Positions 56,831 to 64,000 of a stretch of 64,000 bases of DNA are shown in pieces (within the stretch, counting starts at the first letter, position 1; each line of letters opens with the position of its first letter). The stretch spans positions 213,501-277,500 of the forward strand of contig JAHBTU010000002.1 of the NCBI GenBank assembly GCA_019638455.1, given 5' to 3'. The position numbers were made by a program, and so were the translations under genes. The DNA comes from Saprospiraceae bacterium (GTDB taxonomy: Bacteria > Bacteroidota > Bacteroidia > Chitinophagales > Saprospiraceae). The notes under the pieces are model-generated. The model did not search any database and was not told the DNA's origin. It saw nothing but the letters and a program-made list of their open reading frames with translations.

Positions 56831-59329
56831 TCACTCCTGCCAATAAACCCTTTTCACGCGCTCTGAAATGTTGGTAAACACCTCGTAAGGAATTGTCTGC
56901 AAGCAAGTCGCCAGCGCCTGCACCGAAGGGTTCTCCCCAAACACAATCACTTCGTCGCCCTCTTTTGCGGCGGGGATGTGCGTGACATCCACCATTGTCA
57001 TATCCATACACACATTGCCGATGGTCGGAGCCAATTGACCGCGCAACGACACCGAGTAGCGCCCGCCGCCCGCCAACCGCAACAAACCATCGGCATAGCC
57101 AATGCTGATGGTCGCTATGCGTCGCGCACGGTCGAGCGGGCCACTGTTCCGATTGTACCCCACCGTATCGCCCGGCGGCACTTCCTTGATTTGGCTGACC
57201 GTGGCTTTCAATGTGTTCACCACACGCAGTCGCTCTTGCAAACCACTGGCATCAATGCCGTAAAGCCCAATGCCCAAGCGAACCATATCAAAATGATACG
57301 CTGGGAACCGCGCAATCCCCCCCGTATTGACCAAATGTCGCAACGGGGCATAGCCAAGCCCGGATTTTATTTTTTCAAACATTTCGGCAAAACGCGCCGC
57401 TTGCTGGTGGGTGAACGAATCGTGCTGCGGAGCGTCACTGGCCGAAAGGTGCGAAAAAACAGAGCGCACCTCCAAATTCTCATGTTGCTGCAAGATAGAG
57501 ACCATCTCCGCCACGTCTTTAGGCTCGAAGCCAAGCCGGTGCATCCCCGTGTCCAATTTCAGATGAATTGCCAACCGCTTGACCTTTCCGGCAAAACGCG
57601 CCAGTTCGTCCAACAAACGTAGACCATAGACCTCAGGCTCCAAGCCATAGCGATAGATTGCATCGAAACTCGCCGCGTCAGGATTGAGTACCAAAATGGG
57701 CAATCGAACACCCGCCTGACGCAACTCCACTCCCTCATCCGTATAAGCCACCCCCAAATAATCCACTTTATGGAATTCCAACAGTTTCGCCACCTCAGCA
57801 GAACCACTACCATAGCCAGAAGCCTTCACCATAGCCAACATTTTGGTACCGGGTCGCAGCAGTTGGCTGTAAATGTTCAAATTGTAAATCAGAGCACTCA
57901 AATTTACTTCCAATACCGTCTTATGCGCTTTTTGTTCCAACCGCCGAGCAATCCGCTCAAACGCATAAACACGCGCCCCCTTCAATAAAACCAATTCATT
58001 TTCAAATTCCACGTTTTGAATTTTTTGTAAAAAAACATCCGTACTCTGAAAAAAAATCGCCTCAAACCCAGGCGGCAAACTGTCCCGAATAGCCGCAACC
58101 TCTTGCCCGATACCGATAAGCCGCGTCACATTTTTTTCCAGCATGGCGGCAGCCACCTTCGCATACAGTCGGTCTGTCGGCTCGCCGCTTTGCAAAATAT
58201 CCGATAACACCACGGTAAATCGCCCCGTTCTTGCTTGTTGAGCCGCAAATTGCAACGCAATGCGCAAGGAATTCAAGTCATTGTTGTAAAAGTCATTGAC
58301 CAGCACACATCGGTTGATGCCCGTTTTCAATTCGAGGCGCATTTCCACTGGTTCCAATCGAAACATCCGCACCACTATTTCATCTTGTGCAATGTCGAGC
58401 AAATACATGAGCACCCAACAATGAATGGCGTTCTCGATACTCGCAGCATCCGTAAAAGGGATTTCAATCGTTGCCAAATGGGCAGAAGAAACAAAAGCCC
58501 CCGTGATGCGGGTAAATCCGTTCGCCATCATCTCGATGCCCGTGATTTGCATATCAGCGTCTTTTCCTTCTTTCGACCAACAAAACACTCTTTTTTTGGA
58601 AGACTTATCAAGAGCACCAAGTTCTGAGCGAACGGCATCCTCGATTTCCGAATAATCACAACAGTAAATCAGTGTTTCCACATTCTCAAAAAGGCGCATT
58701 TTTTCCCACACCTTTTGAGATTTGGAAGAAAAACCTTCCCGATGCGCCGTGCCGATATTGGTAAAAATGCCAATGGTGGGGCGGATGATGCGCGCCAACC
58801 GCTCCATTTCGCCCGGCTGCGAAATGCCCGCCTCAAAAATGGCCAATGTATGCTCGGGCTGCATTTGCCACACAGAAAGCGGCACCCCCACCTGCGAATT
58901 ATAGCTTTTGGGGCTTCTTACGATGTTGTAATCGGGCGAGAGCAGTTGCTCCAGCCATTCTTTCACCACCGTCTTGCCATTGCTGCCCGTGATGCCCACC
59001 ACGGGAACGTGAAATCGGGAGCGATGATGCGCAGCTACCGCTTGCAGTGCAGTCAGCGTGTCGGGCACCTGCAGAATGTTTGCTTCTGGCAAAGCCGCTG
59101 GTTCTATCTGCTCACTCACCACAAAATGACGGACACCTGCCTTGTGCAAATCAACAAGATAGCGATGCCCATCGTGACGTTTGCCCGGCAGGGCAAAAAA
59201 CAAGGAAACAGCAGGCGCGGCGATATGGCGACTGTCGAGCAACAAAAACTCGACGTGCGCCGAGGCATCGGTCTGTTGAACCCACTTAGCGCCCAAGATT
59301 TTTTGAATGTCCGCAATAAGATATTTCAT
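56831..59329 (-). CDS. murF-alr: bifunctional UDP-MurNAc-tripeptide--D-Ala-D-Ala ligase / alanine racemase
   Basis: An 832-residue fusion for peptidoglycan synthesis. The N-terminal half is MurF, adding D-Ala-D-Ala to the UDP-MurNAc tripeptide: ATP loop GITGSNGKT at 112-120, then VLVNDFYNNDLNSLRIAL. The C-terminal half (~465-832) is alanine racemase: PLP lysine K502 in LAMVKASGYGSG, HLKLDTGMHRLGF, and the near C-terminal YADGLLRLAGG. The usual racemase motif has KANAYGHG, so KASGYGSG is a variant. The fusion is a Bacteroidota trait. It supplies and uses D-alanine in one protein. Alanine dehydrogenase lies 1.8 kb away on the other strand. Confidence 0.95.
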   Translation of the reverse strand: MKYLIADIQKILGAKWVQQTDASAHVEFLLLDSRHIAAPAVSLFFALPGKRHDGHRYLVDLHKAGVRHFVVSEQIEPAALPEANILQVPDTLTALQAVAAHHRSRFHVPVVGITGSNGKTVVKEWLEQLLSPDYNIVRSPKSYNSQVGVPLSVWQMQPEHTLAIFEAGISQPGEMERLARIIRPTIGIFTNIGTAHREGFSSKSQKVWEKMRLFENVETLIYCCDYSEIEDAVRSELGALDKSSKKRVFCWSKEGKDADMQITGIEMMANGFTRITGAFVSSAHLATIEIPFTDAASIENAIHCWVLMYLLDIAQDEIVVRMFRLEPVEMRLELKTGINRCVLVNDFYNNDLNSLRIALQFAAQQARTGRFTVVLSDILQSGEPTDRLYAKVAAAMLEKNVTRLIGIGQEVAAIRDSLPPGFEAIFFQSTDVFLQKIQNVEFENELVLLKGARVYAFERIARRLEQKAHKTVLEVNLSALIYNLNIYSQLLRPGTKMLAMVKASGYGSGSAEVAKLLEFHKVDYLGVAYTDEGVELRQAGVRLPILVLNPDAASFDAIYRYGLEPEVYGLRLLDELARFAGKVKRLAIHLKLDTGMHRLGFEPKDVAEMVSILQQHENLEVRSVFSHLSASDAPQHDSFTHQQAARFAEMFEKIKSGLGYAPLRHLVNTGGIARFPAYHFDMVRLGIGLYGIDASGLQERLRVVNTLKATVSQIKEVPPGDTVGYNRNSGPLDRARRIATISIGYADGLLRLAGGGRYSVSLRGQLAPTIGNVCMDMTMVDVTHIPAAKEGDEVIVFGENPSVQALATCLQTIPYEVFTNISERVKRVYWQE

Positions 59330-59477
59330 TTGCTGCGAAAGTCAGCGTTTTTGGCGAAAAGCATGGCGACATTGATATTTTTGCGTCCCTCAATCAGCCA
59401 TTAGACTCCCTAAGTCATTAACAAAACACTGGCTACGCGTTGAGGTAAAACGCTGAAAATGTATGCTATCCGAGGAT

Positions 59478-59590
59478 GTCTCACAAGCGATATTTGTTGA
59501 CAGGATTGACAAGATTTATAAGATTCGCGCCTTTTTGAGAAAAAACCTGTAAATCCTGTCCAAATTTAAACTTGCGAGACGGCCTCAATA
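59478..59590. repeat. dispersed hairpin repeat, copy B
   Basis: GTCTCACAAG (59478-59487) and CTTGCGAGAC (59571-59580) are complementary with one mismatch, and CAGGATTGACAAGATTTATA pairs with CTGTAAATCCTG inside. It lies in the divergent region between murF-alr and tsaE, 67 nt left of the IS1-family element. No gene is seen in 59330-59648. Confidence 0.8.
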
Positions 59591-59648
59591 AATCTATGAG
59601 TATTAGACGCTACCCCTAATTCACACACAAATTTATTTGCTCTGCAAA

Positions 59649-59656
59649 CTAACATG
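59649..59656. repeat. IS target-site duplication, left copy
   Basis: CTAACATG, exactly repeated at 60428-60435. The eight-base length is normal for IS1-family insertion. It contains the ATG that serves as the start codon in the right-hand copy. Confidence 0.95.
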
Positions 59657-59707
59657 GGTAGTGTCATTTTGGGGGTGATTTGGTATTTTTGCGTCAAACT
59701 TTATGAA

Positions 59708-59983
59708 ATGGTATTAGATGTAAAATGCTGCCATAAATGTGGCTCTGAACACATTGTGAAAAACGGGTCGAACGCATCAGGCAATCCGAAGTACAAATGC
59801 AAGGCTTGCGGCTTCGGCGGGGTGTTTCAAACGCTTCGGAAAAGCGAGGAATTTAAAGAAATGGTCGTCAGGGCGGCCCAAGAACGCAGTTCGTCACGGG
59901 GTCTTGCCAGAACCTTTGGCATCAGTCACCAAACGGCTCTGAGGTGGATAAAAAAAAAGCGCAGTCCCTTCCCGACATCGTGA
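59708..59983 (+). CDS. insA: IS1-family InsA (DNA-binding/regulatory frame)
   Basis: 91 residues from ATG 59708 (MVLDVKCCHKCGSEHIVKNG). It has an N-terminal zinc finger with CxxC pairs (CHKC...CKAC) and a helix-turn-helix (GLARTFGISHQTALRWIKK). It binds the IS ends and represses transposition when made alone. The frame is also open upstream to the ATG at 59654 in the target duplication, which would add 18 residues, but the family start is near 59708. A -1 slip on the A run at 59950-59958 fuses it to InsB. Confidence 0.9.
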   Translation: MVLDVKCCHKCGSEHIVKNGSNASGNPKYKCKACGFGGVFQTLRKSEEFKEMVVRAAQERSSSRGLARTFGISHQTALRWIKKKRSPFPTS

Positions 59984-60420
59984 CCACGTTGCTTCCGGCC
60001 AAGAAAAAAGACGTTCTCGAACTGGATGAATTATGGTCTTTTGTCTATTGCAAAGACTTTAAACGCTGGGTTTGGATAGCACTTTGCCGCAGAACACGTC
60101 AAATTGTCTCTTTTTTCATCGGCGACCGAAGCGAACAATCTTGTCGGCGGTTTTGGGAACTGATTCCGCCTGAATATCGAAAATGCCGAACGTTCAGCGA
60201 TTTTTGGGAGGCATACGCCGCGGTTATTGATACAGGCAAACACAAGATGGTGGGAAAAGAATCCGGGGAAACTTCTCATGTGGAACGCTGGAACAACACC
60301 CTTCGCCAGAGAATTTGTCGATTCGTCAGAAAAACGCTATCCTTTTCAAAATCCGATGAAATGCACGAACTGTACCTCCATTTGTTCGTCTACAACTACA
60401 ACATATCACTCATAAAATGA
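59944..60420 (+). CDS. insB: IS1-family InsB (catalytic DDE part of InsAB' transposase)
   Basis: Catalytic part of the transposase, expected only as an InsA-InsB fusion by -1 frameshifting. The DDE-type residues are visible: D in LELDELWSF, D in FFIGDRSEQS, E in ETSHVERWNNTLRQRICRFV, followed by the conserved RKTLSFSKS. The stop codon TGA (60418-60420) lies in the right inverted repeat, as in classical IS1. No inactivating change is seen, so the element may be active. Confidence 0.93.
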   Translation: MDKKKAQSLPDIVTTLLPAKKKDVLELDELWSFVYCKDFKRWVWIALCRRTRQIVSFFIGDRSEQSCRRFWELIPPEYRKCRTFSDFWEAYAAVIDTGKHKMVGKESGETSHVERWNNTLRQRICRFVRKTLSFSKSDEMHELYLHLFVYNYNISLIK

Positions 60421-60427
60421 CACTACC

Positions 60428-60435
60428 CTAACATG
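60428..60435. repeat. IS target-site duplication, right copy
   Basis: CTAACATG, identical to 59649-59656. Its ATG (60433-60435) is the first codon of tsaE. Confidence 0.95.
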
Positions 60436-60894
60436 GAAACACAAACCTCCACCAACTTTCATCATCTCTTGGAAATCATTGTAAATTCCCTTTCCGAATT
60501 GGATGCTTCCATTCCTCGTGTAATAGAGGCGCTCGCCGGAAGGCGCAAAATCGCGCTGTACGGAGAGATGGGCGCTGGGAAAACAACTTTTGTCAAGGCG
60601 TTTTGTCGGCACCTCGGCGTGCGTGAGACGACCGCCAGCCCAACTTTTTCGTTGGTGAATGAATATAGCTACATGGGTAAAGATGGCTCCAAGGCGCTGT
60701 TCCATCATTTGGACCTATATCGCCTACAGTCGCCTCAGGAAGCGTTGGACATTGGTATCGAGGATTTGCTAAACGACCCTTGGTATTGCCTCGTCGAGTG
60801 GCCGCAATTGGCAGAGCGGCTCTTCCCCGATGATGGCGCAAAAATTCAAATTGAAATAACGGGCGAAACATCTCGGCGTTTGCTAATTTTGTAA
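60433..60894 (+). CDS. tsaE: tRNA threonylcarbamoyladenosine biosynthesis ATPase TsaE
   Basis: A 153-residue P-loop ATPase that works with TsaB and TsaD to make t6A37 in tRNA, usually essential in bacteria. Walker A GEMGAGKTTFVKAFCRHLGV, then ASPTFSLVNEY, FHHLDLYRL (Walker B-like) and CLVEWPQLAERLFPDD are all typical. The reading frame is intact. Its ATG belongs to the right-hand target duplication of the IS1-family element, so its native leader and promoter now lie beyond 771 bp of insertion. Transcription must come from the IS, from read-through, or from an outward promoter in the IS right end. Confidence 0.95.
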   Translation: METQTSTNFHHLLEIIVNSLSELDASIPRVIEALAGRRKIALYGEMGAGKTTFVKAFCRHLGVRETTASPTFSLVNEYSYMGKDGSKALFHHLDLYRLQSPQEALDIGIEDLLNDPWYCLVEWPQLAERLFPDDGAKIQIEITGETSRRLLIL

Positions 60895-60964
60895 AAAGTG
60901 CGAATTAGGAATTGACTTTTTTTGGCGTTTGATATTCAATCGCCTATCCAGGATTGCTTCTCTT

Positions 60965-61096
60965 ATTGAGGACATTTCACAAGTTTAAATTTCGACAGGA
61001 TTGACAAATTTTACAGGATTCGCGCTCATTTTCGGGAAAAAACCTGTAAATCTTGACAATCCTGTCAGTAAATATCGCTTGTGAGGCCGCCTGAAT
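60965..61096. repeat. dispersed hairpin repeat, copy C
   Basis: CGACAGGATTGACAAATTTT (60993-61012) pairs with TGTAAATCTTGACAATCCTG (in 61044-61064), and outer TTTCACAAG / CTTGTGAGG are complementary. It has the same layout as copies A and B. It lies between tsaE and ald, about 70 nt after the tsaE stop. The rest of 60895-61175 has no gene. Confidence 0.8.
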
Positions 61097-61175
61097 AGCA
61101 AACATTTTCAACACTTTACATCAATCCCTAGTTCGTGTAAAAATAGAACCCCAGACTTAACCCACTGATTGATTC

Positions 61176-62369
61176 ATGGAGACACTCTCGATACCACGCA
61201 CCCAAACCGAAACACTGGAAGTGTTGCCCAAACACCAGCGTCTTTTCATTGGCATCCCGAAAGAGACATCCTTGCAGGAGAACCGCGTGGCGCTCGTGCC
61301 GCACTCCGTCGCCACGCTCACCGCGCATGGCCACCGCGTCGTGGTAGAGGCCGGTGCCGGAGAAAAGGCAAAATTCAGAGACCTCGACTATGCCGAAGCA
61401 GGAGCTGAAATTGTGCACAGCCGTGAGACGGTGTTTCAGGCCGACGTTCTGTTGAAAGTAGGGCCGCCCACCTTGGAGGAAATAGACCTAATGCGTCCCA
61501 ATCAGGTGGTCTTTTCGCCGATTCATCTGCCCTTGATGACATCGGAATACCTTGTGAAATTGCAAAAAAAACGAGTCATCGCGCTAGCTATGGAATATAT
61601 CCGCGACGACGAGACGGGGGTGTTCCCCATCGTCCATGTGATGAGCGAAATCGCCGGGATAAGTGCCATACTCATTGCCGCCGATTTGCTGGCTACCGCT
61701 CGAGGGGGGGCCGGGGTGTTGTTGGGCGGCATCGCTGGAGTGCCGCCTGCCAAAGTGGTCATTCTTGGTGCAGGTGTTGTAGCGGAGTTTGCCACTCGCA
61801 CAGCCTTGGGACTTGGCGCGGAGGTGCGCATTTTTGATAATAATGTCTATAAACTGACTCGCCTACAAAACCAAATCGGTCGTCAATTGCATACTTCGGT
61901 GGTGAATCCACGGCATTTGGAAAAACAACTCCTGAGCGCCGACGTGGCGATTGGCGCCATCCACTCGCCCCAAGCCAGTTCCCCTATCGTAGTTTCGGAA
62001 GAAATTATCCAAAGAATGAAACCCGGCTCGGTCATCGTGGATGTCAGCATTGACCAAGGCGGCTGTTTCGAGACATCCCGTGCTACCACCCACGACAAGC
62101 CCACTTTTGTGAAACACGGGGTCATCCATTATTGCGTCCCCAACATCCCATCTCGTGTAGCTGGCACGGCTTCCGATGCCATTAGCAACATCCTCACCTC
62201 GCTGCTTTTAAAAGCAGAAGCTGGCGGCATACTGCCCCTCATCACAAGCCACGAAGGGCTGCGCAACGGGGTCTATACCTACAAAGGCTGCCTGACGAAT
62301 GTGTATTTGGGAGAGCGATTTTCGCTGAAAAGCACCAGCTTAGATTTGTTGATTACTTCGGATTATTAG
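61176..62369 (+). CDS. ald: alanine dehydrogenase
   Basis: NAD-dependent oxidative deamination of L-alanine to pyruvate and ammonia, or the reverse. 397 residues. N-terminal IGIPKETSLQENRVALVPHS (substrate arginine region), GEKAKFRDLDYAEAGAEIV, KVGPPTLEEIDLM, MSEIAGISAILIAADLL, Rossmann loop VVILGAGVVAEFATRTALGL, VIVDVSIDQGGCFETSRATT and HYCVPNIPSRVAGTASDAIS fit alanine dehydrogenase. The related transhydrogenase alpha subunit lacks the last segment. It has a ~20-residue N-terminal extension (METLSIPRTQTETLEVLPKH). Monocistronic. Confidence 0.92.
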   Translation: METLSIPRTQTETLEVLPKHQRLFIGIPKETSLQENRVALVPHSVATLTAHGHRVVVEAGAGEKAKFRDLDYAEAGAEIVHSRETVFQADVLLKVGPPTLEEIDLMRPNQVVFSPIHLPLMTSEYLVKLQKKRVIALAMEYIRDDETGVFPIVHVMSEIAGISAILIAADLLATARGGAGVLLGGIAGVPPAKVVILGAGVVAEFATRTALGLGAEVRIFDNNVYKLTRLQNQIGRQLHTSVVNPRHLEKQLLSADVAIGAIHSPQASSPIVVSEEIIQRMKPGSVIVDVSIDQGGCFETSRATTHDKPTFVKHGVIHYCVPNIPSRVAGTASDAISNILTSLLLKAEAGGILPLITSHEGLRNGVYTYKGCLTNVYLGERFSLKSTSLDLLITSDY

Positions 62370-62436
62370 TTAAGCGCGGCGCGAACGTCCATTCCGCTCG
62401 ATTTTTCCTGTCTGGCGATTTTGGGGCTGGGCGGGG

Positions 62437-62475
62437 GCAAAAAAGAAGCCCCCGCCGCCGGAAGGCGACGGGGGC
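62437..62475 (-). terminator. intrinsic terminator of the rRNA operon
   Basis: GCCCCCGCCGCC and GGCGACGGGGGC (62448-62475) form a stem around GGAA. On the minus strand TTCTTTTTTG follows. It is 14 nt past the 3' end of 5S rRNA and also faces the ald stop, which is 68 nt from the T-tract side. Confidence 0.85.
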
Positions 62476-62488
62476 GAGGGTTGTGTTG

Positions 62489-62603
62489 GGTTGGCGCCGA
62501 CCTACTCTCCCGGGGCATCGACCCCAGTACCATCGGCGCTGGCGGGCTTAACGGCTCTGTTCGGAATGGGAAGAGGTGGGTCCCCGCCGCCAAAGACGCC
62601 AAC
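62489..62603 (-). rRNA. rrf: 5S ribosomal RNA
   Basis: On the minus strand it starts GTTGGCGTCTTTGGCGGCGG and contains CCCATTCCGAACAGAGCCGT and the closing GGGAGAGTAGGTCGGCGCCA. These are standard 5S landmarks. Length of about 115 nt is normal. Ends are within a few bases, judged from pairing of GTTGGCG with CGCCAAC. Confidence 0.93.
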
Positions 62604-62767
62604 ATGTCTTGAGGGGCCGCGCGGAGGCGGCCCGTCCTGTTTTTCTTCTCGCCGGCCGCGCAAGCGGGGGCGAAACATGACAAGGGGCGGGAGGAGCCAA
62701 GGGGCAGGGGCGCAGGCGGCGCGGCGGCCCTCATGCCGGGGGGGCATGAGCAAATCAAAAAAAAAAG
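62604..62767 (-). other. 23S-5S spacer with processing stems
   Basis: About 160 nt of GC-rich spacer. It holds CTCATGCC / GGCATGAG (around 62731-62752) and GGGGCCGC / GGCGGCCC (around 62613-62631) hairpins, probably RNase III processing sites or folding aids. No tRNA is present between 23S and 5S. Confidence 0.6.

Positions 62768-64000
<1,233 letters not shown>

Larger units (their letters stand above)
59657..60427 (+). mobile_element. intact IS1-family insertion sequence, 771 bp
   Basis: Ends are exact 14 bp inverted repeats: GGTAGTGTCATTTT (59657-59670) and AAAATGACACTACC (60414-60427). An 8 bp target duplication (CTAACATG) flanks it. Inside are insA-like and insB-like frames joined by a run of nine A (59950-59958), the expected slippage site for the -1 fusion transposase. 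Length, ends, duplication and coding pattern all match the IS1 family. Nothing appears broken. It inserted precisely so that the right duplication supplies the tsaE ATG. Confidence 0.97.

Overview
The window is about 64 kb of a Bacteroidota chromosome, most like Saprospiria or a neighbouring class, though that rank is a guess. The evidence is consistent across loci. Two secreted proteins end in type A type IX secretion (T9SS) sorting domains. There is an Omp28-family lipoprotein beside a DUF6029 barrel, a fused MurF-alanine racemase, and an ECF sigma/FecR pair divergent from a TonB-dependent receptor. At least nine genes have the Bacteroidota -7 promoter motif TAnnTTTG just upstream. Most of the content is housekeeping and envelope genes; the accessory content is small and repeat-associated.

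Layout. 1-9.9 kb: GH2 beta-mannosidase and FadD on +, then a minus cluster of purine nucleoside phosphorylase-DHFR, a DUF4440 protein, a PIN toxin with an apparently broken antitoxin, and PcrA helicase. 10-12.2 kb: a solitary N6-adenine DNA methyltransferase between a dispersed repeat and a GC palindrome. 12.2-20.1 kb: Omp28/DUF6029, two tandem DUF937 proteins, an HD hydrolase, LigA and a lipoprotein. 20.6-30.1 kb: POT peptide transporter, large T9SS protein, MerR/B12-fold regulator, an EAD-like membrane protein, aconitase. 30.1-38.5 kb: OsmC-like protein, Omp85-type barrel, coiled-coil/HhH membrane protein, M1 peptidase, SPOR protein, GH3 glucosidase. 38.7-45.1 kb: TonB receptor, ECF sigma, FecR and an STN-domain repeat protein. 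45.3-54.4 kb: beta-CASP nuclease, ComEA-like and ComEC proteins, RecQ, M43 protease. 54.6-62.4 kb: membrane patatin, MurF-Alr, an intact IS1-family element at the tsaE start codon, TsaE, alanine dehydrogenase. 62.4-64 kb: the end of an rRNA operon on the minus strand (5S and the 3' part of 23S).

The most noteworthy non-gene structure is a family of 100-180 bp dispersed repeats (six copies) that starts and ends with TATA. It exists in a long form with an extra hairpin module and a short form without it. Two copies of a second, related ~93 bp repeat sit directly upstream of genes. Separately, three copies of a ~120 bp self-complementary repeat lie in the last 10 kb. The cleanest single event is the 771 bp IS1-family insertion with an 8 bp target duplication that contains the ATG of tsaE, which separates this normally essential gene from its own promoter.

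All calls come from reading the sequence and recalled knowledge of protein families. No database search was run.
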